Notes: a model not told the origin generated them from the letters alone. A stretch of DNA of 64,000 bases from Bradyrhizobium sp. CCBAU 051011 (GCF_009930815.1 NZ_CP022222.1:744001-808000), one strand, 5' to 3'; numbered from the stretch's first letter, positions 53,526-63,170 are shown. Translations and numbers: made by a program.

Positions 53526-54785
53526 ATGAAAATCTGTGTACTGGGCGCCGGCGTCATCGGACTGACGACCGCATGGTGCCTTGCCGAGGCCGGGCATGAC
53601 GTCATCATCGTCGACCGGCATGCTTCCACCGCGAAAGATGCCAGCGCCGCCAATGGCGCCCAGCTCTCTTACGCGTTCGTGGCGCCGCTGGCGTCGCCGG
53701 CAACCCTGAAGAAGCTCCCATCGCTGCTGCTGTCGTCGGATTCGCCGATGCGCATCCGCGCCGGGCTCGATCCCGCGTTGATTTCCTGGGGCCTGCGCTT
53801 CTTGCTCGCCTGCCGGCCCGCAGCCGTGCGCGAGACCATTGCAGCGCAGCTCGCGCTCGCCGCCTTGAGCCGGAGCGAGCTGGCGCGGTTGACGCAAAGC
53901 CTGATGCTCTCGTTCGGATTGCGGACCGCCGGCAAGCTCGTCTTGTTCCGACGCCAGGGTGAATTCGAGGCAGCGCGGCGCGCGATCACCGCGAATGCCG
54001 GCGAGGATGGCCAACAGGCATTGACGCCGGCGGAATGCCTTTCGCTCGAGCCTGCGCTCAGACTTGATGCCGGCGAACTCGCGGGCGGAATCTTCACGGC
54101 CTCCGAACAGGTCGGGGATTGCGCGGCGTTTTGTGCAGGCCTCACGCTCCAACTGAAACGGCAACGCAACGTCGAATGGGTACTCGGTACGGAAGTTCGC
54201 GGGCCGGTTCGATCCTGCGGCCGGCTGGTGGCCATCGACACGAACCAGGGCCATGTGCAGGCGGATTATTTCGTTTTGTGCATGGGCGCGGCATCGGCGG
54301 CATTTGCGAAAGCGTGCGGATTCTATCTGCCGATCTATCCGCTCAAAGGCTACAGCATCACCCTTTCACCGGCGCCGGAGGCGCTTGCGCTCCGACACAG
54401 CGTCACGGATATGGAGCGCAAGCTGGTATTCGCCCCGCTCGCGCGCGATCGCCGCCCCGCCATCAGGGTTGCCGGCATCGCCGATCTTGAACGCGGCACC
54501 ACGATCGATGCAGGGCGCGTCGGCGTGCTGCGCCGCGCATCCACCGAGCTGCTTGGTATCGACACGGCCGGTGACGTCGAGCCCTGGTGCGGGCTTCGTC
54601 CGATGACGCCGGACAGCCGCCCGATCATCGGCTGGTCGCCGCTCGACGGCCTCTTCATCAATTCAGGCCATGGCATGCTCGGCTGGACGCTGGCATGCGG
54701 CAGCGCGCGGCTGACAGCTGACATGATTGAGTGCAAGCGCTCGGTCACCGCGGCCGGGGCGTTCGCCCTGCGCCGCGCCGCCTGA
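53526..54785 (+). CDS. dadA: D-amino-acid dehydrogenase, DadA-like FAD oxidoreductase
   Basis: 419 residues. FAD-binding GAGVIG at 7-12 in KICVLGAGVIGLTTAWCLAEAGHDVIIVDR, the DadA-like ANGAQLSYAFVAPLASP region, and the C-terminal GLRPMTPDSRPIIGWSPLDGLFINSGHGMLGWT loop. It oxidises D-amino acids to 2-oxoacids at the membrane, passing electrons to quinone. No alr/dadX racemase is adjacent. Divergent from the LysR gene. Confidence 0.9.
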   Translation: MKICVLGAGVIGLTTAWCLAEAGHDVIIVDRHASTAKDASAANGAQLSYAFVAPLASPATLKKLPSLLLSSDSPMRIRAGLDPALISWGLRFLLACRPAAVRETIAAQLALAALSRSELARLTQSLMLSFGLRTAGKLVLFRRQGEFEAARRAITANAGEDGQQALTPAECLSLEPALRLDAGELAGGIFTASEQVGDCAAFCAGLTLQLKRQRNVEWVLGTEVRGPVRSCGRLVAIDTNQGHVQADYFVLCMGAASAAFAKACGFYLPIYPLKGYSITLSPAPEALALRHSVTDMERKLVFAPLARDRRPAIRVAGIADLERGTTIDAGRVGVLRRASTELLGIDTAGDVEPWCGLRPMTPDSRPIIGWSPLDGLFINSGHGMLGWTLACGSARLTADMIECKRSVTAAGAFALRRAA

Positions 54786-55057
54786 CGGACGCAGGTTGCG
54801 AACCAGCGGAACCGACCGGTCGGTCCGCGCCAGAGCTTGCCCCAACATCCCACGGTGCAGTGGCGATCTAATTCCGTAATCCGGGATGCGGCGGCAGACC
54901 ATTTGTCGCATACATCATTTCCAGCCTGCTGCGGCGCGGACGGCCTCAGCCGCCGCGGTCAACAAGCTTTTCTTCCAGGGCAATTTCAGGGAAGATCGCG
55001 CCCGGGAAAGAAACAAGCGGCTCCGGTATCAAGGGAAGCCGCAGGGGAGTGTTGCAT

Positions 55058-56029
55058 ATGTTTCGATATGGCCGTCTGACGATCGCCGTTGTTGCCGTCG
55101 GCATGCTGATTTCAGCAGCCGCCGGCGCGCAGGAGTATCCCACCAAGCCGATCACCCTGATCGTCCCATGGCCGGCAGGCGGCTCGACCGACCTCTCGAT
55201 GCGGGCCATCGCCGAAAGCGCTTCCAAGGTGCTCGGACAGCCGATCGCCATCGACAACAAGGCCGGCGGCAGCGGCACCGTCGGCCCCGCCACCATGGCG
55301 GCAGGCGCCAAGCCCGACGGCTACACCATCGCGCAGATTCCGATCACCGTATTCCGCCTGCCCTTGATGCAGGAAGTGTCCTGGAATCCGGACAAGGACT
55401 TCACCTATATCGTCCACCTCACCGGCTACACGTTCGGCGTCACCACCAGCGCCGAGTCGCCGTTCAAGACCTGGAAGGACGTCGTCGATTACGCCAAGCA
55501 GAATCCCGGCAAGGTGACCTATGCGACGCCGGGCGCCGGCACATCGCTGCATATCGGCATGGAGCAGATCGCGACCATGGCCGGCGTCAAGCTCACCCAG
55601 GTGCCATTCAAGGGCGGCGCGGAAACCAATGCCGCGGTGCTCGGACAGCACACCATGCTGCAGGCGGATTCGACGGGATGGCGACCGCTGGTCGACGCCG
55701 GCAAGCTGCGGCTTCTGATGGTGTGGACCTCGGCGCGCTCACCGAATTATCCCGACGTGCCGACGCTGAAGGAACTCGGCTATCCCATGGTCTATGATTC
55801 TCCGTTCGGCATCGCCGGACCGAAGGGCATGGACCCGAAGATCGTCGCCAAGCTGCACGACGCCTTCAAGAAGGCGCTGGATGATCCGGCCGTAATCGCC
55901 ACGCTGGCGAAATTCGACATGGTGCCGAACTACAAGAACACCGAGGACTACAAGAAGTTCGTCGTCGAGGTTACGGAGTCAGAGCGCAAGGTGGTCGACA
56001 AGCTCGGTCTGGCTAAGAAGACGAACTGA
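55058..56029 (+). CDS. tctC: TTT-transporter solute-binding protein TctC
   Basis: 323 residues from the ATG at 55058 (AGGGGAG site 8 bases upstream; a TTG 9 bases earlier is too close). Signal peptide ending AGAQEYP. Family: YPTKPITLIVPWPAGGSTDL, IDNKAGGSGTVGPATMAAG, GTSLHIGMEQIATMAGV. It feeds the TctBA permease encoded downstream. The ligand is unknown; tricarboxylate is the eponymous type but others are common. Confidence 0.94.
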   Translation: MFRYGRLTIAVVAVGMLISAAAGAQEYPTKPITLIVPWPAGGSTDLSMRAIAESASKVLGQPIAIDNKAGGSGTVGPATMAAGAKPDGYTIAQIPITVFRLPLMQEVSWNPDKDFTYIVHLTGYTFGVTTSAESPFKTWKDVVDYAKQNPGKVTYATPGAGTSLHIGMEQIATMAGVKLTQVPFKGGAETNAAVLGQHTMLQADSTGWRPLVDAGKLRLLMVWTSARSPNYPDVPTLKELGYPMVYDSPFGIAGPKGMDPKIVAKLHDAFKKALDDPAVIATLAKFDMVPNYKNTEDYKKFVVEVTESERKVVDKLGLAKKTN

Positions 56030-56033
56030 ACCG

Positions 56034-56092
56034 CCGTGTCCCGGGGCGCGATGCAGCGCGCAAGCGCTGCTTCGCACAGCCGGGACCCACGG
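56034..56092. repeat. Palindromic element, tctC-tctB gap, first
   Basis: GTGTCCCGGGGCGCGATGCA and a CAGCCGGGACCCACG end flank an inner GCGCGCAAGCGCTGC stem. Together with the next element it fills the 193-base tctC-tctB gap. Confidence 0.5.
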
Positions 56093-56123
56093 CGCCCGCA
56101 AACACTACGCCTGCAAACACATT

Positions 56124-56206
56124 GGGCCCCGGCTCTGCAGCGCACCACCATAGCGCGTCAAGACGCGCGTAAAACGCGCTGATGGTGCTGCGCAGTGTCC
56201 GGGGGA
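56124..56206. repeat. Palindromic element, tctC-tctB gap, second
   Basis: CTGCAGCGCACCACCATAGC with GCGT on the left and ACGCGCTGATGGTGCTGCGC AG on the right form a long imperfect stem. It may attenuate tctBA relative to tctC. Confidence 0.55.
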
Positions 56207-56222
56207 CGGCTGAGAGAAGCGC

Positions 56223-56708
56223 ATGAGTAACGGCAACGACGTCAAATTCCGCCTCAACAATTCCGAACTGTGGGGCGGGCTGATCGGGCTTGCGCTCGGC
56301 GGCTTCGTGATCTGGTCCGGGCTGAAGCTCAAGCTCGGCACTATCAACGACCCCGGCTCCGGGTTCGTGCTGTTCTATACCGGCATCCTGATGTGCCTGT
56401 TCGCCACCTCGATCATCATCGCCGCATTGACCGAGGGTGGACCGACCTTTGGCTCGCGCTGGGTGAACACGCGCTGGACCAAGCCGCTGCTGGTGATCGT
56501 CTGCCTCATCGCTTTTTCCTTCGCCCTCAACCCGCTCGGCTTTCTTTTGACCTCCATTCCGCTGATGTTGCTGCTGTTGCGCGTGGTCGATCCGGTCCGC
56601 TGGCCGCTGGCCGTTCCAATTGCAGTGCTGGTTCCGCTCGGCATGTGGTGGATCCTCAAGCGCCTGCTCCTGATCCAACTGCCTTCGGGCATCTTCGAAA
56701 TCGGCTGA
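56223..56708 (+). CDS. tctB: TTT-transporter small membrane subunit TctB
   Basis: 161 residues, four predicted helices. LWGGLIGLALGGFVIWSGLK, then GSGFVLFYTGILMCLFATSI and ALNPLGFLLTSIPLMLLLLRV. Typical TctB size. Followed by tctA after 7 bases. Confidence 0.93.
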   Translation: MSNGNDVKFRLNNSELWGGLIGLALGGFVIWSGLKLKLGTINDPGSGFVLFYTGILMCLFATSIIIAALTEGGPTFGSRWVNTRWTKPLLVIVCLIAFSFALNPLGFLLTSIPLMLLLLRVVDPVRWPLAVPIAVLVPLGMWWILKRLLLIQLPSGIFEIG

Positions 56709-56715
56709 TCGCACC

Positions 56716-58224
56716 ATGGACACACTCATCAATGTCGCCCATGGCTTCGGCGTCGCCCTGCAACCCGTCAACCTGATCTACTGCTTCATCGGTGTGTTCA
56801 TCGGCACACTGGTCGGCGTGCTGCCCGGCATCGGCCCGATCTCGGCGATGTCGCTGCTGCTGCCGATCACGCTCTCGGGCACGCCGGAATCCGGCATCAT
56901 CATGATGGCCGGCATCTACTACGGCTCGATGTATGGCGGCTCGACTACCTCGATCCTGGTCAACATTCCCGGCGAAGCCGCTTCCGTCGTCACCTGTATC
57001 GATGGCCACCAGATGGCCAAGCAGGGCCGCGCCGGGCCGGCGCTCGGCATCTCCGCATTCGGCTCGTTCGTCGCCGGCACCTTCGCGCTGATCGCGTTGA
57101 TGCTGGTGGCGCCCAAGCTCGCCAGCGTCGCGATCGCTTTCGGACCGGCGGAATATTTCAGCCTGATGGTGCTCGGCCTCGTGGTTCTCACCTTCCTGAC
57201 CCAGGGCTCGATGGCGAAAGCGCTACTGATGGCGTGCATCGGCGTCGTGCTTGGCGTGGTCGGGCTCGACAGCATTACCGCCCAGCCGCGTCTGACTTTC
57301 GGCCGGGTGGAACTGATCGACGGCATCGGCCTCGTTCCCGTGGTGATGGGCCTGTTCGGAATCGCGGAAGTGCTGCTCAACACCGAGCAGGTCATCAAGC
57401 GCGACATCATCAACACGAAGATCACGCACCTGCTGCCAAGCAGGGCAGACTGGAAAGCCAGTGCCGGCCCGATGTCGCGCGGAACGATCCTTGGATTTTT
57501 CCTCGGCATCCTGCCTGGCGGCGGCGCGGTGATCTCGTCGTTCGCGTCCTATGCGCTTGAGAAGCGGCTGTCCAAGACACCGGAGCGCTTCGGCAACGGC
57601 GCGATCGAGGGCGTGGCGGGACCCGAAGCAGCCAATAACGCCGCAGCCGGCGGCGCCTTCATTCCGCTGATGACATTAGGCATTCCGCCGAACGTGGTGA
57701 TGGCGCTGTTGCTGGGCGCCTTCGTCGTTCATGGGCTGCAGCCCGGCCCGCTGATGATCACGCAAAACCCTGGCCTGTTCTGGGGCATTGTCGCCAGCAT
57801 GTATATCGGCAACCTGATGCTGCTGGTGCTCAATCTGCCGATGATCGGCATGTGGGTGCAGCTTCTCAAGCTGCCCTACAACGTCCTGTTTCCCCTGATC
57901 ATCCTGTTCACCATCATCGGCGTCTATTGCTCCAGCAACAACGTGTTCGACGTCTATGTGATGATTGCATTCGGCGTGATCGGCTATTTCATGCGCAAGC
58001 TCGGCTACGAGCCGGCGCCGTTGGTGCTGGCCTTTGTGCTGGGGCCGATGCTGGAAAACAATTTGCGCAAATCGCTGATCCTATCGCAAGGCGATCTCAT
58101 GACCTTCGTGCAGCGGCCGATCTCGGCCGCCTGCCTGTTGTTCGCCTTGGTGCTGCTTATCGCGCCGCTGCTGCCCGCGCTGCGCAAGAAGCGCGAGATG
58201 GTCGCGCTGGATGAAGGGGTGTGA
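56716..58224 (+). CDS. tctA: TTT-transporter large membrane subunit TctA
   Basis: 502 residues, about 12 helices. The TctA signature [41 protein letters not shown], and [20 protein letters not shown] are present, as is [19 protein letters not shown]. With TctB and the TctC receptor it makes a secondary, cation-driven carboxylate importer. Last gene of the set, 7 bases from the convergent M20 gene. Confidence 0.95.
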   Translation: MDTLINVAHGFGVALQPVNLIYCFIGVFIGTLVGVLPGIGPISAMSLLLPITLSGTPESGIIMMAGIYYGSMYGGSTTSILVNIPGEAASVVTCIDGHQMAKQGRAGPALGISAFGSFVAGTFALIALMLVAPKLASVAIAFGPAEYFSLMVLGLVVLTFLTQGSMAKALLMACIGVVLGVVGLDSITAQPRLTFGRVELIDGIGLVPVVMGLFGIAEVLLNTEQVIKRDIINTKITHLLPSRADWKASAGPMSRGTILGFFLGILPGGGAVISSFASYALEKRLSKTPERFGNGAIEGVAGPEAANNAAAGGAFIPLMTLGIPPNVVMALLLGAFVVHGLQPGPLMITQNPGLFWGIVASMYIGNLMLLVLNLPMIGMWVQLLKLPYNVLFPLIILFTIIGVYCSSNNVFDVYVMIAFGVIGYFMRKLGYEPAPLVLAFVLGPMLENNLRKSLILSQGDLMTFVQRPISAACLLFALVLLIAPLLPALRKKREMVALDEGV

Positions 58225-58231
58225 GCCGCAG

Positions 58232-59617
58232 CTAGAATGCCCGCTTCTTCTCGCCGAGATCCCAGAACAGTCCCGCCATGATGGCGAGCGCTTCCTCGGT
58301 CACCGGCAGAAGAATGTGTTCGTCCGGCGCATGTTGCGAGCAGCCGGGGTAGGAGTGCGGCACCCAGATCGTCGGCAGCCCTAGTCCCTCGGCAAACACG
58401 TCGTTGGGCAGCGAGCCGCCGAAATTCGGCAGGATCGCCGGTGCCTTGCCGGTGGTCTTGAGAATTGATTCCGCCGTCCAGTTTACCCAGGGACTGTCGA
58501 CATCGGTGCGCGAGGCGGCGAAGCGCTGCGTACCGCTGACCTCCACCATCGAAAAGCCGTTGGCATGCAGATGCGTGCGCACGGCGTCGACGACCTCTTC
58601 ATATCTGGTGCCGACGACGAAGCGAAGCTGCAGCACGGCATTGGCGCGCCCGGGAATGGCGTTGGCCGGCTTCTCGATACTGCCTGACGACATCGCCAGC
58701 ACTTCCAGCGTATTCCAGGCGAACAGCCGCTCGGCCGGCGTTAGTCCCTCCTCGCCCCAGTCGGGCGCCAGCGCCGGCTCGTCCGCGGTCGGCTCGATCT
58801 TCACGTCCGCGAGCGCCGCGCGGACGGCGTTCGAGATCCGCGGCGGCTTCAGCGCGTCGAGCTTCATCCGTCCCTTGCCGTCGACGAGGCTTGCGATGGC
58901 GTTGCAAAGGATCGTCGCGGGATTGGCGAGCACCCCACCCCAATTGCCGGAATGGTTTCCGCCTTCGCGCAGATTGACATCAAGATGGATGCGGTTGCCG
59001 CCGCGGCAGCCTAGGAAGATGGTCGGCCGCTCCGCTGACAGGCGCGGCCCATCGGACGCCAGGAACAGATCGGCCTTCAGTTCCTCGCGATGGGCTTCGC
59101 AGACCTGCCGCAGATCGGGCGAGCCGATCTCCTCGCCGGTTTCGATGATGAATTTGGCGTTGAAGCCGAGCTTGCCGCCGCGGATCTCGCGCACGGCGCG
59201 CAAGGCCGCGAGATTGATGCTGTGTTGGCCCTTGTTGTCGGCGGTGCCGCGGCCATAGACGCGTTCGCCTTTGGTCGTGGTCTTCCAGGGATCGAGATTG
59301 TCGCGCCACTCGCCCTCCATGCCGTCGACGACATCGCCATGGCCATAGGTGAGCACGGTCGGCAAGGAGGCATCCTCGCGATAATCCGCCAGCAGATATG
59401 GTCCCCTGCCAGTCGGCGATTCGATCAGGCGGGTGGAGAAATCGAGCGCGGCAAAGGCAGGCTGAAGGTCCTCGACGAGATAGGCGCGCAACGCGTCCTC
59501 GCGGCCGGGGTTCTGGCTTTCGGTCCGATAGCCGACCCTGCGCCCGAGTTCGGCGAGAAACGCGCCGGAATGGAGATACTCGCGTGCCCGCGCAACCGCG
59601 TCGGCTCTATCAGCCAT
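58232..59617 (-). CDS. M20-family metallopeptidase
   Basis: 461 residues from the Met at 59617 (GGAAGAAAAT ribosome site). Metal ligands: H93 and D95 in YGHGDVVDG, D127 in GRGTADNKGQ, E162-E163 in ETGEEIGS and a late His in QHAPDEH. The dimerisation lid is in the middle. ArgE/DapE-type; acts on peptides, acyl-amino acids or amides. It is probably cytoplasmic. Convergent with tctA, divergent from the LLM gene; no direct pathway link. Confidence 0.92.
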   Translation of the reverse strand: MADRADAVARAREYLHSGAFLAELGRRVGYRTESQNPGREDALRAYLVEDLQPAFAALDFSTRLIESPTGRGPYLLADYREDASLPTVLTYGHGDVVDGMEGEWRDNLDPWKTTTKGERVYGRGTADNKGQHSINLAALRAVREIRGGKLGFNAKFIIETGEEIGSPDLRQVCEAHREELKADLFLASDGPRLSAERPTIFLGCRGGNRIHLDVNLREGGNHSGNWGGVLANPATILCNAIASLVDGKGRMKLDALKPPRISNAVRAALADVKIEPTADEPALAPDWGEEGLTPAERLFAWNTLEVLAMSSGSIEKPANAIPGRANAVLQLRFVVGTRYEEVVDAVRTHLHANGFSMVEVSGTQRFAASRTDVDSPWVNWTAESILKTTGKAPAILPNFGGSLPNDVFAEGLGLPTIWVPHSYPGCSQHAPDEHILLPVTEEALAIMAGLFWDLGEKKRAF

Positions 59618-59803
59618 ATTTTCTTCCTTTGTTCGTTGCCGTGTTGGGCCGCAACCTATCGGGATAACCCGCCCGCTGGAAGTGGTGGGGCGTGCCGAAT
59701 GGGCCTTGCCAAACACAGCGGGGATGCAACAATTTCAGGCAACAGCCCGGCGATTAACCGGGCGGATGCGCGCGGGAACTCTGCGCGCTTCGAGGTTCGC
59801 GTC

Positions 59804-61192
59804 ATGACAAAGCAAATCCGGCTCAACGCCTTCGCCATGAACTGCGTGGCGCATCAATCGCCGGGGCTCTGGACCCATCCGCGCGACCGCACCCTCGGCT
59901 ACAACCGTCTGCCCTACTGGCTCGATCTGGCAAAGGTGCTGGAGCGCGGGCGGTTCGACGGGCTGTTTCTCGCCGACGTGCTCGGCGTTTACGACGTATT
60001 CGGCAATAGCCCGGACGCTGCGCTGCGCAATGCCGCGCAGACCCCGGCCAACGAACCCTTGATGCTGATCCCGGCAATGGCGGCGGTGACGCAAAATCTC
60101 GGCTTCGGGGTCACCAGCAATCTCTCCTTCGAGCCGCCCTACCCGTTCGCGCGGCGCATGTCGACGCTCGATCACCTCACCGAAGGTCGCGTCGGCTGGA
60201 ACGTGGTGACCGGTTATCTCGACAGCGCCGCCCGCGGCGCAGGCAAGGACAAGCAGACCGCGCATGACGACCGCTACGAGATCGCGGATGAATATATGGA
60301 GGTGGTCTACAAGCTGTGGGAAGGAAGTTGGGAGGACGACGCCGTGCTACGCGACCGCGCGCGCGGTATCTTTGCCGATCCGTCGAAAGTGCATCGCATC
60401 CAGCATGAGGGAACGAACTACCGTCTCAACGCTATTCACCTGAGCGAGCCGTCGCCGCAGCGAACGCCGGTGCTGTATCAGGCCGGCACCTCGCCGCGCG
60501 GCCGGCAATTCGCGGCCCAGCACGCCGAATGCGTGTTCATGTCGGGACCGTCGGCCAAGATCATCGGCCCGCGGGTAGCGGCGATCCGGGCGCTCGCCAA
60601 GGAGATCGGGCGCAACCCGGCTGAAATCCTGATGTTCTCGATGATGACGATCATTCTCGGCCGCACCGAGGCCGAGGCAAAGGCGAAATACGCCGACTAC
60701 CGCAAGCACATCGCTCCTGAGGGCGCGCTCGCGCTCATGTCGGGCTGGATGGGCGTCGATTTCTCGAATTACGACCTTGAGCAGCAGGTGCGCCATGTGC
60801 AGAACGATGCCGGCCGCACCGCGCTTGATAACGTAACGCGCGCCGATCCTGACAGGGTCTGGACCGTGCGCGAAGTCGTCGAGCATGTCGGCATCGGCGG
60901 TGCCGGCCCCGTCGTGGTCGGCACGCCCGAGAAGGTCGCCGACGATATCGAAGCCTGGTTCGAGCAGACCGATGTCGATGGCCTCAACGTCGCGTTCGCC
61001 ACTTCACCCGGCGATTTCGAGGATATCGCCGACATGCTGGTGCCGGAGCTGACCCGGCGCGGGCGGTACAAGACGGCGTACGCGGAGGGGACGTTGCGGG
61101 AGAAGTTGTTCGGCAACGGCCGGGCGCGGCTGACGGAGCAGCACCCGGCGGCAAGGTATCGGCCGCATGGGCGGGCGAAAGCGGCTGAGTAG
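59804..61192 (+). CDS. LLM-class flavin-dependent monooxygenase (NtaA type)
   Basis: 462 residues from the ATG at 59804 (MTKQIRLNAFAMNCVAHQSPG). NtaA marks: LGYNRLPYWLDLAKVLERGRFDG, RMSTLDHLTEGRVGWNVVTGYLDS, QAGTSPRGRQFAAQHAE and the C-terminal ELTRRGRYKTAYAEGTLREKLFG. An FMNH2-dependent oxygenase; no reductase adjacent. Paralogue of 40828-42195. A much longer in-frame extension to 59090 antisense to the M20 gene is rejected. Confidence 0.92.
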   Translation: MTKQIRLNAFAMNCVAHQSPGLWTHPRDRTLGYNRLPYWLDLAKVLERGRFDGLFLADVLGVYDVFGNSPDAALRNAAQTPANEPLMLIPAMAAVTQNLGFGVTSNLSFEPPYPFARRMSTLDHLTEGRVGWNVVTGYLDSAARGAGKDKQTAHDDRYEIADEYMEVVYKLWEGSWEDDAVLRDRARGIFADPSKVHRIQHEGTNYRLNAIHLSEPSPQRTPVLYQAGTSPRGRQFAAQHAECVFMSGPSAKIIGPRVAAIRALAKEIGRNPAEILMFSMMTIILGRTEAEAKAKYADYRKHIAPEGALALMSGWMGVDFSNYDLEQQVRHVQNDAGRTALDNVTRADPDRVWTVREVVEHVGIGGAGPVVVGTPEKVADDIEAWFEQTDVDGLNVAFATSPGDFEDIADMLVPELTRRGRYKTAYAEGTLREKLFGNGRARLTEQHPAARYRPHGRAKAAE

Positions 61193-61209
61193 CGCAACAC
61201 TAGTCCCGC

Positions 61210-61293
61210 CGTCATTGCGAGCGAAGCGAAGCAATCCATCGCGCCGCAAGAAGAGAAATGGATTGCTTCGTCGCGTTGCTCCTCGCAATGACG
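61210..61293. repeat. Dispersed palindromic repeat, family B
   Basis: CGTCATTGCGAGCGAAGCGA...AGCAATCCATC with a GGATTGCTTCG...CGCAATGACG partner. Same family as 43040-43117. It lies between convergent LLM and ThDP genes. Confidence 0.75.
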
Positions 61294-61300
61294 GGGGTAA

Positions 61301-62965
61301 TCAATTCACCGAATTACTCACCACCACCTCGATCAGCTTCGCGCCGGGGCGGCTGAAGGCGGACGACAACACCGACTTCAACTCACCGGGATCGGTCACC
61401 TTCGTCGCTTCCAACCCCAGCGATTTCGCCACACCCGTAAAATCCACCGGTGGATCGACAAAATCCATGCCGACGTAATGATCGTCGCCATGGAAGGCGA
61501 GCAGCCGCTGCTTGATGATGCGGTAGCCGCCATTGTTGACGATCACGAACGTCAGCGGCAGCTTGTGGTTCGCCGCCGTCCACAGCGACTGGATCGAATA
61601 CATCGAGCTGCCGTCGCCGGAGTAACACACGACAGGCCGCTGCGGATTGGCGAGGCTGACGCCGACGGACGCCGGCAAGCCCCAGCCGATGCCGCCGGAG
61701 GCCAGCGCGTGATAGCCATAGCGATCACGATGCGGGCGCAGCGCGATTATTTGACGCGACGATGTCAGGCCTTCATCGACAAGGATCGCGCTATCAGGCA
61801 TCGCCTCGACAACCTGCAGCGCCAGCCAGTCCGGATCGATCGGCGAGGTGTTGGCATGTTTCGAGATCTGTTCGACCAGCGGCTTGCGCCGCGCCGTCCA
61901 GTTCTTTGATGCGAGCGCGTCGAGTCCTCGCTTCGCGCGCGCCTGCAGCCCGCCGCCGCCGGCGGCCTGCAGCGCCGGCACAAGCGCGCGCAGGGTTTCC
62001 TTCACATCAGCCTTCACCGCAATGTCTGCGCCGTAATTCCTGGCAAGGTCGTTGTCGACCAACCCAACCTGCACGATGGACAGCCCGTCCGGCAGCGGAT
62101 CGGTCTCGCTGTAGACAGACATCCGCAGGGGATCGCCGCCGAGCGCAATGAGGAGATCGTAGGGCGCCAGCGTCTCGCGGGCGATCTTCTGGATGCGCGC
62201 GATCGCGCCCATGAAGCACGGACTTTCGGACAGGAAATGCGCGCCATAGGGCGTCGACGACTGATACGCCGGACAGCCCAGCGTTTCCGCCAGCTCGGCG
62301 GCCTCCCGCAATGCATCGCTCTTGACGATCTCGTCGCCGACGATGATCACGGGCCGCTCTGCCTTGAGAATACGCGCGGCCAGCGCCTGCAACGCCTCCT
62401 CCGACGGCTTGACACTTGTGTCGACGCGGGTTGAGCGGCCGAGCTCGATGCCGGCCTCGGAATTGAGGATGTCGCCCGGCAGCGAGATGAACACCGGTCC
62501 CGTCGGCGGCGTGGTCGCGATCTTGGCCGCGCGGCGCACGATCCTTGGCAGATCCTCCAGCCGGGTCACTTCCACCGCCCATTTCACCAGGGGCTGTGCC
62601 ATCTGCACCAGCGGGCCATAGAGCACCGGCTCGGTCAGGCCGTGGCCCTGCTCCTGCTGGCCGGCGGTGAGGATCAGGGGCGTGCCGGTAAAGCTGGCGT
62701 TGTAGAGCGAGCCCATGGCGTTGCCGAGGCCGGGCGCGACATGGACGTTGCAGGCGACGAGCTTGCCCGAGGCGCGGCTGAAACCGTCGGCCATGGCGAC
62801 GACCAGGCTTTCCTGCATCGCCATCACATAGGTTAGGTCGGGGTGATCCTTCAGCGCGTGCATGATCGGCAATTCGGTGGTGCCGGGATTGCCGAACAGA
62901 TGCGTGACGCCTTCGTCCTTCAACAGTGCAAGGAATGCCGAACGCCCGGTGATCTTGTTCTTCAT
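61301..62965 (-). CDS. ThDP-dependent enzyme, benzoylformate decarboxylase/acetolactate synthase-like
   Basis: 554 residues from the ATG at 62965 (GGGAGGAAAA site). N-terminal PYR domain: THLFGNPGTTELPIM, with the catalytic Glu52 in MAMQESLVVAMADGFSR; QQEQGH near 115. C-terminal PP domain: YSGDGSSMYSIQSLWTAANH and NNGGYRIIK, the GDG...NN ThDP motif. The NPGTTELP segment is closest to benzoylformate decarboxylase types; acetolactate synthase and oxalyl-CoA decarboxylase are alternatives. It decarboxylates a 2-oxoacid. The LLM gene next to it may belong to the same pathway. Confidence 0.9.
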   Translation of the reverse strand: MKNKITGRSAFLALLKDEGVTHLFGNPGTTELPIMHALKDHPDLTYVMAMQESLVVAMADGFSRASGKLVACNVHVAPGLGNAMGSLYNASFTGTPLILTAGQQEQGHGLTEPVLYGPLVQMAQPLVKWAVEVTRLEDLPRIVRRAAKIATTPPTGPVFISLPGDILNSEAGIELGRSTRVDTSVKPSEEALQALAARILKAERPVIIVGDEIVKSDALREAAELAETLGCPAYQSSTPYGAHFLSESPCFMGAIARIQKIARETLAPYDLLIALGGDPLRMSVYSETDPLPDGLSIVQVGLVDNDLARNYGADIAVKADVKETLRALVPALQAAGGGGLQARAKRGLDALASKNWTARRKPLVEQISKHANTSPIDPDWLALQVVEAMPDSAILVDEGLTSSRQIIALRPHRDRYGYHALASGGIGWGLPASVGVSLANPQRPVVCYSGDGSSMYSIQSLWTAANHKLPLTFVIVNNGGYRIIKQRLLAFHGDDHYVGMDFVDPPVDFTGVAKSLGLEATKVTDPGELKSVLSSAFSRPGAKLIEVVVSNSVN

Positions 62966-63118
62966 TTTTCCTCCCGCCCGCCGCTTCCTTGACGTGCGGG
63001 ACGGAGGCAGATGACCAAACTTCATCGGCGCGCGCAATGGAACGAGGTTCATGGCTGCTCTGCGCGTGCACTCTCGCGTCCCGGACGCGGCGCAAATACT
63101 CTTCGGCGGTACACCGCA

Positions 63119-63170
63119 GGGCCCAGCCACAAAATCGCGAAAACAACCCCATGCAAAGTAGAATGGGCCC
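63119..63170. repeat. Dispersed repeat, family F
   Basis: AGGGCCCAGCCACAAAATCG core CGAAAACAACCCCATGCAAA, end AATGGGCCC. Near-copy of 44785-44837. It is intergenic, in the 285-base gap 62966-63250, which otherwise shows no gene. Confidence 0.75.

Noticed and set aside
53460-55057. Possible alanine racemase next to dadA
   Set aside because: No racemase motif is present; the next gene is the TctC receptor.
59090-59803. N-terminal extension of the second LLM gene to 700 residues
   Set aside because: Antisense to the M20 gene; the family N-terminus starts at 59804.
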